DNA of 64,000 nucleotides from Actinomycetes bacterium (GTDB taxonomy: Bacteria; Auribacterota; JAJCYG01), in NCBI GenBank assembly GCA_029263055.1, contig JAJCYG010000058.1:18517-82516 (forward strand), in the 5' to 3' direction. Below are positions 48,093 through 56,851 of the stretch, one piece after another. Position numbers and translations under genes: made by a program. The first letter of the stretch is position 1. Each line of letters starts with the position of its first letter. The notes under the pieces are model-generated. The model worked only from the letters and a program-made list of their open reading frames with translations, was not told the origin of the DNA and did not search any database.

Positions 48093-48248
48093 CAACTCTC
48101 ACAAAAACAATTTCAGTCATACTCACATCACAACTAGTGGGAGTTCTCCCACTACAACAATATAAGTACAACTGGTGACACCGAAGTGTCGATTTTAAGA
48201 GTCCCGTAGCTTTGCGCCCCACAATTGCTTGAGGTTTGCCCTGTCTTA
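48075..48248 (-). promoter_or_regulatory. Cyclic-di-GMP-I riboswitch with enlarged P3
   Basis: Minus strand: P1 TTAAGAC (48248-48242) with GTTTTAA (48081-48075); then AGGGCAAACC, identical to the Vc2 aptamer over these 10 nt; P2 CCTCAA, GCAA tetraloop, TTGTGG; then GCGCAAAGC; then P3 base ACTCT/AGAGT; then TGGCCGAGTTGCA, aligning with TAGCCGAGCTGCC of the other switch. The G20 equivalent is conserved. GACGC reads GGCGC here. P3 carries about 95 nt between its basal strands, with two hairpins (48177-48190 TTCG loop; 48136-48153). Predicted ON switch. Confidence 0.85.
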
Positions 48249-48279
48249 AAGCTAGCTGTCACTGATAGAGGAAATCCTG

Positions 48280-48294
48280 TGGATATACCTATAT
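48280..48294. repeat. 15-bp repeat, copy 2
   Basis: Identical to 3817-3831. Here it lies in the transcribed leader between the -10 box and the aptamer. A related 10-mer ATATAGGTAT occurs in the hairpin CCGATATAGGTATCGG at 48589-48604. Confidence 0.55.
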
Positions 48295-48309
48295 ACAAGT
48301 GACGGGGTA

Positions 48310-48338
48310 AGAGTAGCAGTTTTCAATGGTTTTGTCAA
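48310..48338 (-). promoter_or_regulatory. Promoter of the giant gene
   Basis: Minus strand TTGACA (48338-48333), 17-nt spacer, TACTCT (48315-48310). It gives a leader of about 290 nt containing the riboswitch. The remaining sequence from 48339 to 48485 shows no gene or motif I recognise. Confidence 0.72.
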
Positions 48339-48485
48339 GGCCCAAGCCAATTAAATAAACTTAAATACGTAAGCCATTCAAAATAAAAGCTTTAAGAATG
48401 AAGAAAGTTCAACTTCTCCTCTCCTCAACCCTTCTCCCAAAACCCAAATCGTGCCAATTCTTATGAAATAACCCACCCAAACAAA

Positions 48486-48526
48486 GTTATCCACAACCCG
48501 GGGTCAGGTACCAGCCTGTGGATAAC
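48486..48526. repeat. REP-like palindromic element with two DnaA-box 9-mers
   Basis: GTTATCCACA and its inverse TGTGGATAAC flank GGGGTCAGGTACC. The 26 nt at 48501-48526 recur in inverse orientation at 60784-60809. TTATCCACA is the consensus DnaA box, present at 48487-48495 (+) and 48517-48525 (-). GGGGTCAGG-type cores are typical of REP elements linked to REP-associated tyrosine transposases; none is in the window. Confidence 0.65.
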
Positions 48527-48535
48527 TTTTGGCAC

Positions 48536-48580
48536 AAAAAAACCGCTGACCATGGATTAGACTCCATAGTCAGCGGTTTG
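48536..48580 (-). terminator. Terminator after treT
   Basis: Minus strand AAACCGCTGAC...GTCAGCGGTTT, a near-perfect long stem including ATGGA/TCCAT, followed by TTTTTTT (48542-48536). It ends the operon read leftward from 51877. Confidence 0.9.
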
Positions 48581-48614
48581 AATAAACTCCGATATAGGTA
48601 TCGGTGGTTACTTT

Positions 48615-49838
48615 TTATTGGTCATATGCGTGATAAGGGCACTTAAAATCGTGGAATAAATCTAAGTACTCTTCTAAGAGACGAGTTTGCAAAAAGCGTT
48701 GGCGAACCGACTCTTGAGCCAGTTTTCCCATTTTTCGGCGTAATTTCTCATCTTTAACTAAGGTGACAATGCACTCTGCGGTTTCTTGAATGGTTGAAAC
48801 CAAAAAGCCATTGACCCGATCGTCAATTTGATAAGGGATCCCACCGGTACGGCCCCCAATCACAGGGGTTCCCTTCCACATGGCCTCAGTCACAGTAAGA
48901 CCAAAACCTTCTTTAAGGGACTTTTGCAGCACCACATCAGCCTTATGTTGCAACGCATTGACAAGCTCAGTGTCTTCCACCGACATGATCATGATTTCAT
49001 CATTCTGCTCATGCAAAATAGATTCAAAGACTTCCATCCCTTCAGGATCATCTGTGGCCACATTCCCTAAAAGAATCAAACGGGCTTTCACCTCTTTTTG
49101 CGCAATCTTAAATGCTTTGATTACTCCTTCAGGATCTTTCCACTTATCAAAACGAGAGACCTGAACCACTAAAGGCAAATCGGTTGGGATTTTGTATTCA
49201 TCCAGCTTTGCTTGAATCTCTTTATCAGACATTTTTCTGTTTTTAGAAGAAAACGGATTAATGGCTGGCATAAAAAAGTATTGAGGGATTTTTAATTTCT
49301 TCCCATATTCCCGAACCGAAACAATGGCCGCATCATACTGTTCAACAAACGGTTTGAGGTAAGCCCACAGTTTAGGATTTGGATTAGAAAACTCAATGTG
49401 ACAACGCCAAAACCAATTCTTTTTATTTTTATAATGGCGAATCATAGGAAGCGGTTGCGGATCGTGGACAATCACCATATCTTGATCCAGATGATTTCGG
49501 ACCGTGTTTTCATAAACCATTGCTTCGTACATATCGAGTTTTTTCTTTGAAAAAGTAACATCGCCCCCTTGCAACGCATTGTGCATTCCTTTAGTGATAC
49601 TAAAGAAATCAGGGTTTCCTGTAATGGTTCTCCAACCGGTTCGAAGGCCGACACTGTTCATCATCAGTGTCATGGAACCGAGCAGCTCAGCCACGCCCCC
49701 ACCATAATAAGTCGAGTTCACATTTGTGACGCTCAAATGGTTGAGTGCTTTTCCTTTTTTAAGGAGTCGGTCAATGGTTTCTGCTCCAACCAATTTTTCA
49801 TAATCTGTGACACTGAGAACCTTGTAGTCTTTATCCAT
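48615..49838 (-). CDS. treT: Trehalose synthase TreT (GT4 family)
   Basis: 407 aa, the usual TreT length. TreT joins NDP-glucose and glucose to form trehalose reversibly in the cytosol; best known from Thermococcus and Thermotoga. Visible family marks are NVNSTYYGGGVAELL near the N-terminus, VIVHDPQPLP, WRCHIEFSNPN, MPAINPFSSKNR and the GT-B C-terminal donor site ending EGFGLTVTEAMWKGTPVI with the E-x7-E pattern. GAGG lies just upstream of the ATG, inside the end of the peroxiredoxin gene; the two are separated by 1 nt, indicating translational coupling. Confidence 0.93.
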   Translation of the reverse strand: MDKDYKVLSVTDYEKLVGAETIDRLLKKGKALNHLSVTNVNSTYYGGGVAELLGSMTLMMNSVGLRTGWRTITGNPDFFSITKGMHNALQGGDVTFSKKKLDMYEAMVYENTVRNHLDQDMVIVHDPQPLPMIRHYKNKKNWFWRCHIEFSNPNPKLWAYLKPFVEQYDAAIVSVREYGKKLKIPQYFFMPAINPFSSKNRKMSDKEIQAKLDEYKIPTDLPLVVQVSRFDKWKDPEGVIKAFKIAQKEVKARLILLGNVATDDPEGMEVFESILHEQNDEIMIMSVEDTELVNALQHKADVVLQKSLKEGFGLTVTEAMWKGTPVIGGRTGGIPYQIDDRVNGFLVSTIQETAECIVTLVKDEKLRRKMGKLAQESVRQRFLQTRLLEEYLDLFHDFKCPYHAYDQ

Positions 49839-49839
49839 T

Positions 49840-50328
49840 TTATCCTCGAAGCTCCTTTAATTTTTCTTTCACTTCTGCCACATGCCCTTTGACACTGACC
49901 TTGGGCCAAACATGGGCAATCTTTCCTTTTGGATCAATGATAAAAGTGGTTCGAACAATCCCCATGTACTCTTTACCCAGAAACTTTTTCAACTGCCAAA
50001 TGCCATAAGGTTTAAGGATCTTATGATCAGGATCACTGAGTAAGGTAATTTTTAATTTTTGTTTGTCTGTAAATTTTTGATGGCTTTGGCAAGAATCAGC
50101 ACTCACACCTAAAATCGTGGCATCTAGTTTTTCAAATGCGTTGATCTCTTTAGTGAATTCATTGGCTTCAATCGTGCAACCAGGCGTGGAATCTTTTGGG
50201 TAAGAATAAAGAACCACCCACTCACCTGCAAAATCTTTTAGCGATACCTTCTCTTCATATGAATCCACCACATTAAAATCAGGGGCTTTATCCCCTATAC
50301 TTAAAGCTTTACTCGTTGTTGCTGGCAT
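49840..50328 (-). CDS. bcp: Thiol peroxidase of BCP/PrxQ type
   Basis: 162 aa. It reduces peroxides with thioredoxin-type electron donors in the cytosol. The catalytic loop YPKDSTPGCT carries peroxidatic Cys51. The second Cys found five residues later in E. coli BCP is absent, but Cys80 in SADSCQSHQKF sits on the alpha3 helix, as in the PrxQ subtype that forms an intramolecular disulfide. GGAGAG precedes the ATG. It follows the substrate-binding protein gene after 9 nt. Confidence 0.95.
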   Translation of the reverse strand: MPATTSKALSIGDKAPDFNVVDSYEEKVSLKDFAGEWVVLYSYPKDSTPGCTIEANEFTKEINAFEKLDATILGVSADSCQSHQKFTDKQKLKITLLSDPDHKILKPYGIWQLKKFLGKEYMGIVRTTFIIDPKGKIAHVWPKVSVKGHVAEVKEKLKELRG

Positions 50329-50337
50329 CGCACTCTC

Positions 50338-51258
50338 CTAGTATTGAATCCATGCTTGGTCTTTATGACCAAAATCAAACAGTTCAGGATGAAATATTTC
50401 CGCTAAAATTTCAAGAGATTCCACAAGTCTAGGGCCAGGACGGTTAAAATACTGGTTCCCATCGGTTAAAAAGACCTTATTTTCCCGGACTGCCTTCAGA
50501 TCATTCCAACCCTCTAGACGTGTCAAAGCCCCCATCTCTTCCTTTGTCTTCTCAATATTATAACCACAGGGCAAAATCAATAAAATATCCGGATTGCTTT
50601 GTATAAGGGTTTCCCACTCCATCCAAGGGGAATGTTTGCCTGCTTCTCCAAACAGATTCACCCCACCCGCCATCTCAACTAAAGTAGGCATCCAATTTCC
50701 ACCAGACATCAGCGGATCGATCCATTCAATTGTGGCCACTCTTGGCAGCTTTTCTTTTGGCTTATACTTCTTGGCAATGCGATCAAGGCGATCTTTTAGT
50801 TGCGCCACCAGCGCCTTGCCTTTGTCAGCCGCATCTAATGCCTGAGCTACTTTGCATATATCATTCCACACATCATCTAAACTATTCGGTGAGAGAGAAA
50901 CAATCTCAGGTTTGGAATCTATTATTTGGCTCACTGCATCTTTAACATCATTTAAACTCACCGCGCACACATCACACTGATCTTGAGTAATAATGTGAGT
51001 TGGTTTTAATTGATTGAGCAAATCAGCATCGACATGGTAAACAGCAAGTGCTTCACTTAAAATTGCCTTCACCTCTTTATCAATTTGCGCACTTGTTCCT
51101 TCAGGATTAAATTTAGGCTCAGTACAAAACGGAAGCGCCTCCACCCCTTTAGGAAAATCACACTCATGCGATCGACCGACTAGCTCATCTTTAAAACCTA
51201 AAGCAGCCACAATTTCGGTCGCACTCGGAATTAGCGAAACAATTCTTTTTTCACTCAT
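50338..51258 (-). CDS. Cobalamin-type substrate-binding protein, no signal peptide
   Basis: 306 aa. IVSLIPSATEIVAALG and LVGRSHECDFP are marks of the BtuF/FepB-like periplasmic binding protein family. The sequence begins directly with the first strand (MSEKRIVSLIP), so it lacks a secretion signal, as do several annotated cytosolic 'cobalamin-binding proteins'. No permease or ATPase gene is adjacent. It sits between a GNAT (1-nt gap) and a peroxiredoxin in an operon, so a transport role is uncertain; ligand unknown. Confidence 0.85.
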   Translation of the reverse strand: MSEKRIVSLIPSATEIVAALGFKDELVGRSHECDFPKGVEALPFCTEPKFNPEGTSAQIDKEVKAILSEALAVYHVDADLLNQLKPTHIITQDQCDVCAVSLNDVKDAVSQIIDSKPEIVSLSPNSLDDVWNDICKVAQALDAADKGKALVAQLKDRLDRIAKKYKPKEKLPRVATIEWIDPLMSGGNWMPTLVEMAGGVNLFGEAGKHSPWMEWETLIQSNPDILLILPCGYNIEKTKEEMGALTRLEGWNDLKAVRENKVFLTDGNQYFNRPGPRLVESLEILAEIFHPELFDFGHKDQAWIQY

Positions 51259-51259
51259 C

Positions 51260-51877
51260 TTAACTTTTCCACTCCATTAAAATAGCGTAACCTAAAGACT
51301 CTTTATCTAACGGAAAATAGTTTGGCAAAACTTTGATCGGTTGGAAACCATTTCTCATCTGAGGAGTGATAACAGGATCGGCTTGATCACCTGCAGCCAC
51401 CTTATCCATATAGGTTTCTGGTGTCATTTGCGAGGCAATCTTGCCATAACCAGGCATACGCCCTGCAATGACAATGCGCTTCAAACCCTTTTTTCGAACC
51501 AATTCTTTGCGGGCTTCATAAAGCTTTGTGGCCAGACCTTGCTTTTGATAGTCAGGATCAACCATGATCTCCATCCCATAAAGCGTGTCGCCTTCAGGAT
51601 TGTGATTACGAATGTAACCTTGATCAGTCACTTTACCCCAAACATGATCTTCTTTTAAATCAATCGTGGTAATTAAAGAATTAGAGGACGCAATCAGCAC
51701 CCCTTCAACTTCAATGCAAATTTGCCCTTCAGGAAAGATCTGCATTTGCGATTCAATCTGCTCTTTTTTCCACGGCAACATCTCAGGAAAACATTTTGAA
51801 TGCAATGCCACGAGTTGATCGTAATCATCTAAAGATAAGATCCGAATGTTTATTTGAGAGGAATTAATCTTTTTCAT
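51260..51877 (-). CDS. GNAT-family N-acetyltransferase
   Basis: 205 aa from ATG 51877. A longer start at 51922 lies in the aldolase terminator and is rejected. The fold is recognised from INIRILSLDDYDQLVALHS, then GMEIMVDPDYQKQGLATKLY, the acetyl-CoA binding motif A (Q/RxxGxA/G), followed by a helix of KELVRKKGLKRIVIAGR. Substrate unknown. It is the first gene of the run GNAT, binding protein, peroxiredoxin, treT. No good ribosome-binding site is visible. Confidence 0.85.
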   Translation of the reverse strand: MKKINSSQINIRILSLDDYDQLVALHSKCFPEMLPWKKEQIESQMQIFPEGQICIEVEGVLIASSNSLITTIDLKEDHVWGKVTDQGYIRNHNPEGDTLYGMEIMVDPDYQKQGLATKLYEARKELVRKKGLKRIVIAGRMPGYGKIASQMTPETYMDKVAAGDQADPVITPQMRNGFQPIKVLPNYFPLDKESLGYAILMEWKS

Positions 51878-51883
51878 AAAAGG

Positions 51884-51917
51884 ATAAAAAAAGGGCAGGT
51901 CTTTTGGACCCGCCCTT
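51884..51917 (-). terminator. Terminator after fructose-bisphosphate aldolase
   Basis: Minus strand AAGGGCGGGTC pairs with GACCTGCCCTT (one mismatch) around CAAAA, followed by seven T. It separates the aldolase from the GNAT gene, though the short space suggests some read-through into GNAT. Confidence 0.9.
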
Positions 51918-51942
51918 CTCATTAGATTGCTAAAATATTTGA

Positions 51943-53016
51943 TTAAGCAATCGTAATATCATCGTTTAAGTAAACGTCTTGAATAGAACGAAGGATTTGA
52001 GCCCCTTCTTCCATAGGTCGTTGGAAAGCTTTACGCCCACTGATCAAGCCCATTCCACCGGCACGTTTATTAATCACAGCTGTTTCAACGGCTTCAGCTA
52101 AATCGCTGGCACCACTTGAAGCTCCACCTGAGTTAATCAACCCGGCACGCCCCATGTAACCATTGGCTACTTGGTAACGGCACAAATCAATCGGATGATC
52201 TGAAGTCAGTTCAGTGTAAATTTTTTCATCTAATTTACCGTAGCTTGAATCACCTGTATTCAAGGCTTTAAAACCACCATTGTTTGTTGGGAGTTTTTGT
52301 TTCAAGATATCAGCTTGAATAGTCGCACCCAAGTGATTGGCTTGACCGGTTAAGTCAGCAGAAGAATGGTAATCAACGCCATCCACTTTAAAGGCATTGT
52401 TTCGGATGTAGCACCAAAGAATGGTTCCCATTCCCAAGTCATGCGCCATTTTAAAGGCTTCAGCCACTTCCACAATTTGACGGCTACTTTCAGCTGAACC
52501 AAAATAGATGGTTGCACCAACGGCAGCAGCTCCCATGTCTCTAGCTTGCTTCATGTTTCCAAAAAAGATTTGGTCAAATTTGTTTGGGTAGGTCATCAAT
52601 TCATTATGATTAAATTTCACAATCAAAGGAATTTTGTGGGCATACTTACGAGCCACCATGCCTAAAACACCATAAGTAGAAGCAACCGCATTACAACCCC
52701 CTTCGATCGCTAACTTCACAATGTTTTCAGCGTCAAAGTAAGCAGGGTTTTTTGCAAAGGAAGCACCGGCTGAGTGTTCAATTCCTTGGTCCACAGGAAG
52801 AATCGAAACATAACCTGTGTTAGCCAATCGACCTGTACCATAAATGGATTGCAAATTACGCATCACATTAATCGAACGATCTGATTGACCAAAAATATCA
52901 CTCACCCAGTTAGGACCAGGAACGTGAATTTTATCTTTCGAAATAGTTTTACACTCGTGATTCAGAAGACTGTCTGCTTTATCTCCGAGCAAATTTTTGA
53001 TTTCACTTGTATTCAT
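51943..53016 (-). CDS. fbaB: Class I fructose-bisphosphate aldolase (DhnA/FbaB type)
   Basis: 357 aa. It splits fructose-1,6-bisphosphate into DHAP and glyceraldehyde-3-phosphate by Schiff-base chemistry in the cytosol. Family marks are [73 protein letters not shown] and [14 protein letters not shown]. This is the archaeal/FbaB branch rather than the metal-dependent class II. AGGAG lies 8 nt before the ATG, and the gene has its own promoter and terminator. Confidence 0.95.
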   Translation of the reverse strand: MNTSEIKNLLGDKADSLLNHECKTISKDKIHVPGPNWVSDIFGQSDRSINVMRNLQSIYGTGRLANTGYVSILPVDQGIEHSAGASFAKNPAYFDAENIVKLAIEGGCNAVASTYGVLGMVARKYAHKIPLIVKFNHNELMTYPNKFDQIFFGNMKQARDMGAAAVGATIYFGSAESSRQIVEVAEAFKMAHDLGMGTILWCYIRNNAFKVDGVDYHSSADLTGQANHLGATIQADILKQKLPTNNGGFKALNTGDSSYGKLDEKIYTELTSDHPIDLCRYQVANGYMGRAGLINSGGASSGASDLAEAVETAVINKRAGGMGLISGRKAFQRPMEEGAQILRSIQDVYLNDDITIA

Positions 53017-53069
53017 TTATTCTTCTCCTATTAACGTAAACACATCTAAACTTTGGGCATTGGCGGAAT

Positions 53070-53098
53070 AGTTTAACGATTTCCCCTTAGTTTGGCAA
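53070..53098 (-). promoter_or_regulatory. Promoter of the aldolase gene
   Basis: Minus strand TTGCCA (53098-53093), 17-nt spacer, TAAACT (53075-53070), about 54 nt before the ATG. Confidence 0.6.
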
Positions 53099-53160
53099 GA
53101 AGGAACTAAGTCACATATAAGCAACTGCTGTTCAAGTAGTTATAAAAAGAGGGCGCCATA

Positions 53161-54486
53161 TTAACAAGTAGAGCAGCAGGCTTCGGACTTATCTTCAGGC
53201 AATGGGGCTTTTTCTTCTACGGCGCGGATCACAGCTGCTTTTTCGCGAGCTTTGATTCGGGCGACTACTTCATCTCGGGAAAGTTCGCGGGTTTCAGGGA
53301 GAATGAACTCGTCTCGAATTGAGTTATGTAAGCACATAGAAATAGCGCCATCTGCGGTGGCTACTTTAAACGAGCAGTGATGAATGCGTTCCATATTAAG
53401 ATTTTCGGCATCCATAAAGTTTTGGCAAAAGATGGTGAGTTTGCGGACTTGAAAACGGCAACGCAACAATGCACGCCAATGTTGTTTGAATTTACGGAAT
53501 AAATATTTGGGTAATGCTTTTGCTAATTGACGATTCTTTCGCATCAACTCAAAGGTACGTGCAATAAAAGCAAAAGCAGAACCGCCATCTAAGACACGCA
53601 ACGTTCCAGTGTCTGCAGCTAACACAAGTTTGATTAATTCAGGATCGTCAAAGAGGTCAATCACTTCGCCATCGGCAATCAATGCATTGGTGATCCTGTG
53701 GCATTGTGGATGACCAATCAAGACCGTATCCCAACTCAATTTAGCATCTAAACCTTTTTCTAATTTAGATGTCACATTCTCAAACGTAATCAAATCCTCG
53801 ACGCGGCCTCCTTTAACCCCACGGCCTGTGTCTGCTTGCATTTGAAAGGAAGCAAAACTCACAACATCACAATTTTCTTTAACAAACGCAATGATGTTTG
53901 GAATGTATTTAATGTTTTCATCGCAAACCGTGGTATTAAAAATAATATTAATCCCCACTCCACGTGCGCGTTCTACATAATCACGACGAATACGATCTAA
54001 ATCTATTTCAGTTTTTCCATCAAAACCTTTACGCTCTTGGGTCACATCAACATGAAACGCAATGTCACGTAATCCTGCTTCTTTTAATTCAATCAGATAT
54101 TCACGCGTGGCTAAAATACCATTGGTATTAATACTCGCACGCATTTTACTTTTTGTGATGTAACGAATGATTTCTAAAAGTTCTTCTTTTTTACGAAGGG
54201 TTGGATCGCCCCCACTGATTTGCACATTGGTGTTAGCCCCAAAATCTTGATAAATGCGATCGACTCGCTTAAAGACTTCTTCTAAAGGGATGTCATGTTT
54301 GACGCTTTCAGAATTCTCGCTCAAATAGCATAGCGTGCAATCTAAGTTACAGCGCTGAGTCACCTCTAAAGCCACACACCCAATAGGGGTCCGGCGCCCT
54401 AACACCTGGTTGTCAGTCTTAAACTCAGGGTCAAAGCTATCCCACACTTTTTGGCGAATCTGTTCTGAATGTTGCAGTTCGTTCAT
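53161..54486 (-). CDS. Radical SAM protein
   Basis: 441 aa. RCNLDCTLCY provides the CxxxCxxC cluster ligands (Cys46, 50, 53). NVQISGGDPTLRKKEE is the GGE-type SAM-binding motif (GGD here), and the core follows the expected TIM-barrel pattern. The C-terminal third has extra cysteines (HHCSF, SMCLHNS) and ends EACCSTC, which may hold auxiliary clusters or a SPASM-like extension. Substrate unknown. It is transcribed divergently from the exported protein at 54536, with only 49 nt between starts. Confidence 0.88.
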   Translation of the reverse strand: MNELQHSEQIRQKVWDSFDPEFKTDNQVLGRRTPIGCVALEVTQRCNLDCTLCYLSENSESVKHDIPLEEVFKRVDRIYQDFGANTNVQISGGDPTLRKKEELLEIIRYITKSKMRASINTNGILATREYLIELKEAGLRDIAFHVDVTQERKGFDGKTEIDLDRIRRDYVERARGVGINIIFNTTVCDENIKYIPNIIAFVKENCDVVSFASFQMQADTGRGVKGGRVEDLITFENVTSKLEKGLDAKLSWDTVLIGHPQCHRITNALIADGEVIDLFDDPELIKLVLAADTGTLRVLDGGSAFAFIARTFELMRKNRQLAKALPKYLFRKFKQHWRALLRCRFQVRKLTIFCQNFMDAENLNMERIHHCSFKVATADGAISMCLHNSIRDEFILPETRELSRDEVVARIKAREKAAVIRAVEEKAPLPEDKSEACCSTC

Positions 54487-54535
54487 TTGAAGCCTTTAAC
54501 TTTAGAAATGATTGCCGTATATTGTAACTTCTCTT

Positions 54536-55870
54536 ATGCGAAAAAAGAAGATCAAAACCTCACTCTATTTAGCGGTCCTCTTTCTATGGACTTTTCCCTG
54601 CTTAGCCAATGAGCAAGAAGCTCTTAATCAGTTTAAAGAACGCCTCACTCAAACCACTCCCAATCAAACAGCCATTTTAAAAGAATTTGGAGAGCCTCAA
54701 GAAATTTTTGAAGAGAGCAGCACATTAAAAGAAAATCTTAAAAAAGGATTGGCACTAACAAACTCAAACAATCAACCTCTTCTTTTAGATGCGAATTTTA
54801 AAAAGACTGTTTCTGAAATTGATTCGGTTTGGACTTATGACTATTTTGGTTTTGGTAAATGGGCTTCGTTTGTTGGGATCTACTTTGACAAAGATAAAAA
54901 TGTTTTAGGCTGGGATTGGCGTGTACCTAAAACCACGGTTTTTCCCTATGATAAAAACGTCTTCTTCACCACCTCACCTTCCGAAACAGATGGAGAAAAA
55001 ATAGAAACTATTTTAGCTTGGCCATTCACTTTTTTACGCGGGATCAAACAAATTGGCTGTGAGATTTCTAAAGCACCCATTGTCTTTTTAGAAGTGAGTG
55101 CTTACCTCGGCCCTAAAGCAGGTTGGCAAGCAGCGATTCAAAAAACCGAAACATCTAAATCACTGTTTAACTATTTTTTTAAAAACAAATCTAAACAAAA
55201 CCCAGGAACAGAAATTAAAAACCTTTTTTGTGAATTTCCTTTAGTGGGGAGTTGGTTTGATCACACCTCTGCAACAACCTCTGTAAAAAAAGTGGATGCT
55301 TTATTTTTATTAGGAGGTATTCACCAGGTTAATGATCATGCTCAACGCATGGATCCTTTAGAGACTTATTTAAAAGAAGCACTTAATACTGGGGCTGTCT
55401 ATCAAATTCCGTGGAACTACGGAACAATGTGGGATGTGGGCTACAGCACATTAAATTTATCTTATGGCGACTCACTCGTTTTAGCTCAAAAAATTGTTCA
55501 GCGCGGCAACCTTAAACCAGGCGATCACATCGCACTCTTTGCTCACAGTGGTGCTGTTCAACAAATTATTGGAATTGCCCGCATATTACGCGACCACAAT
55601 ATTTACGTGACTCAAGCGTTTGGTGTCGCAGGGGTTTTTGTTGGGGGAAAAGCGCCAATAGAAAAATTTGAAATTGTTTACAATCCAGATTTAGATCGTT
55701 TCAAATGGTTGCTCGGATTTCAGTTCCTCACACCAGGAGCAGAGTGGGTAGAAGTCCGCGGCACCGAACCCTCAAAAGGCCACGAAATCTCTGGCTCCAT
55801 CGACAAACGCAACCGCCTTCTCTATGACGGCTACTTCAAAGAGATCAGCACCTTCTTTAAATCAGATTAA
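54536..55870 (+). CDS. Exported alpha/beta-hydrolase-like protein
   Basis: 444 aa from ATG 54536; an upstream TTG start (54512) is less likely because MRKKKIKTSLYLAVLFLW begins a good signal peptide ending near CLANE. The first half is not recognised. The second half has VDALFLLGGIHQ, then GDHIALFAHSGAVQQI with Ser near residue 338 in a nucleophile-elbow-like turn after a strand, and a late His in KGHEISGS (near 415). This suggests a serine-hydrolase fold, but G-x-S-x-G is imperfect (AHSGA). TATATT at 54518-54523 may be the -10. Its stop overlaps the convergent ferritin gene's stop by 4 nt. Confidence 0.75.
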   Translation: MRKKKIKTSLYLAVLFLWTFPCLANEQEALNQFKERLTQTTPNQTAILKEFGEPQEIFEESSTLKENLKKGLALTNSNNQPLLLDANFKKTVSEIDSVWTYDYFGFGKWASFVGIYFDKDKNVLGWDWRVPKTTVFPYDKNVFFTTSPSETDGEKIETILAWPFTFLRGIKQIGCEISKAPIVFLEVSAYLGPKAGWQAAIQKTETSKSLFNYFFKNKSKQNPGTEIKNLFCEFPLVGSWFDHTSATTSVKKVDALFLLGGIHQVNDHAQRMDPLETYLKEALNTGAVYQIPWNYGTMWDVGYSTLNLSYGDSLVLAQKIVQRGNLKPGDHIALFAHSGAVQQIIGIARILRDHNIYVTQAFGVAGVFVGGKAPIEKFEIVYNPDLDRFKWLLGFQFLTPGAEWVEVRGTEPSKGHEISGSIDKRNRLLYDGYFKEISTFFKSD

Positions 55871-56421
55871 CCTTTTTTGGTTGGGTCTAAGGTAGATAAA
55901 ATGGATGCCAAGTCATCAGCATGCTCTTCTTCCATAGCAAGAATCCCTTCAAGCATACGGCGAGTTGTTGAGTCTTTGTCTCCGATGTAGCGAATCATTT
56001 CTGAATAAGAATCAATGGCAATGCGTTCGGCGATGAGGTCTTCTTTTACCATATCAACTAACGATTCCCCTTCAACATATTCCGCATGACTGCGCGAGGT
56101 TAATCCTTCAGGACTAAAATTAGGTTCGCCACCGAGCTGAGTAATACGGCTTGCAATTTCATCGGCGTGCACTTGTTCTTCGTTGGCGTGTTGCAAAAAT
56201 TCTTGCGCTACAGGGTCGGCATGAATTCCTTGAGCCATATAAAAATGACGTTTGTAACGAAGCACGCAAATAATTTCAGTGGCTAATGCTTCATTTAATA
56301 ATTTAATGACTGTTTCACGATCAGCTTGATAGCCATCAGTAACAGCACCTTGCTCGACATGTTTTCGAGCGCGTTCACGTAACGTTTTAATATCTGTTAA
56401 AAAAGTTTTTTCTTGGCTCAT
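55867..56421 (-). CDS. Ferritin-like/bacterioferritin-family protein
   Basis: 184 aa four-helix di-iron protein. Metal ligands fit E49 (LATEI), E82xxH85 (EEQVH), E132 (IAERI) and E164xxH167 (EEEH), the two ExxH motifs expected of an intact ferroxidase centre. Likely role is iron storage or peroxide-linked iron oxidation. It is the last gene of the ispG-OsmC-ferritin run, with AAGG upstream. The final codons overlap the convergent gene by 4 nt. Confidence 0.88.
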   Translation of the reverse strand: MSQEKTFLTDIKTLRERARKHVEQGAVTDGYQADRETVIKLLNEALATEIICVLRYKRHFYMAQGIHADPVAQEFLQHANEEQVHADEIASRITQLGGEPNFSPEGLTSRSHAEYVEGESLVDMVKEDLIAERIAIDSYSEMIRYIGDKDSTTRRMLEGILAMEEEHADDLASILSTLDPTKKG

Positions 56422-56439
56422 TAGAGGATTCCTTAAGTT

Positions 56440-56850
56440 TTATTCAGGATAAACAAATTCAACAGGCGCATCGACTTCTGGATGCAAACTTTTATGAACC
56501 GGGCAAGTCATGGCGGCATTTTCTAAAAGGGATTTTTCTTTATCAGAATAAGTTTGAGGAAAAGTAATCGTCACTGCCAAACGGCTGATGCGACGAATAC
56601 CTTCTGTGGCCATCTCTTTGGTCACATGGGCTTTGGCACCCTCTACGGCAATATTGTTCTTTTGACCGACAATTCCAATAATAGTGAGCATGCACCCACC
56701 CAAGGCTGTTGCCACTAAATCAGTGGGAGAAAAAGCTTCCCCTTTTCCCATATTATCTTTAGGTGCATCTGTCTGAATTTTATTTCCGGAAGGACCATGT
56801 GTTGCTTCGCAACGTAGAGAACCGGTGTAGACCACATCAACTTCAACCAT
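56440..56850 (-). CDS. OsmC/Ohr-family protein
   Basis: 136 aa. Two conserved cysteines, in GGCMLTI and MTCPVHKSL, match the redox pair of OsmC/Ohr peroxidases, which reduce organic hydroperoxides. The ATG follows the ispG stop by 1 nt. Together with ferritin downstream it forms an oxidative-stress pair attached to the oxygen-sensitive Fe-S enzyme IspG. Confidence 0.92.
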   Translation of the reverse strand: MVEVDVVYTGSLRCEATHGPSGNKIQTDAPKDNMGKGEAFSPTDLVATALGGCMLTIIGIVGQKNNIAVEGAKAHVTKEMATEGIRRISRLAVTITFPQTYSDKEKSLLENAAMTCPVHKSLHPEVDAPVEFVYPE

Positions 56851-56851
56851 T

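Noticed and set aside
48025..48222. Small minus-strand ORF over the giant gene's leader
   Set aside because: It lies across the riboswitch and terminator; the RNA structure explains the sequence better.
48486..48526. Replication origin because of DnaA boxes
   Set aside because: Only two boxes per site, no AT-rich unwinding element or dnaA/dnaN neighbour, and the same 26 nt recurs elsewhere as a REP-like unit.
51878..51922. Longer GNAT start
   Set aside because: It reads through the aldolase terminator stem and T-tract.
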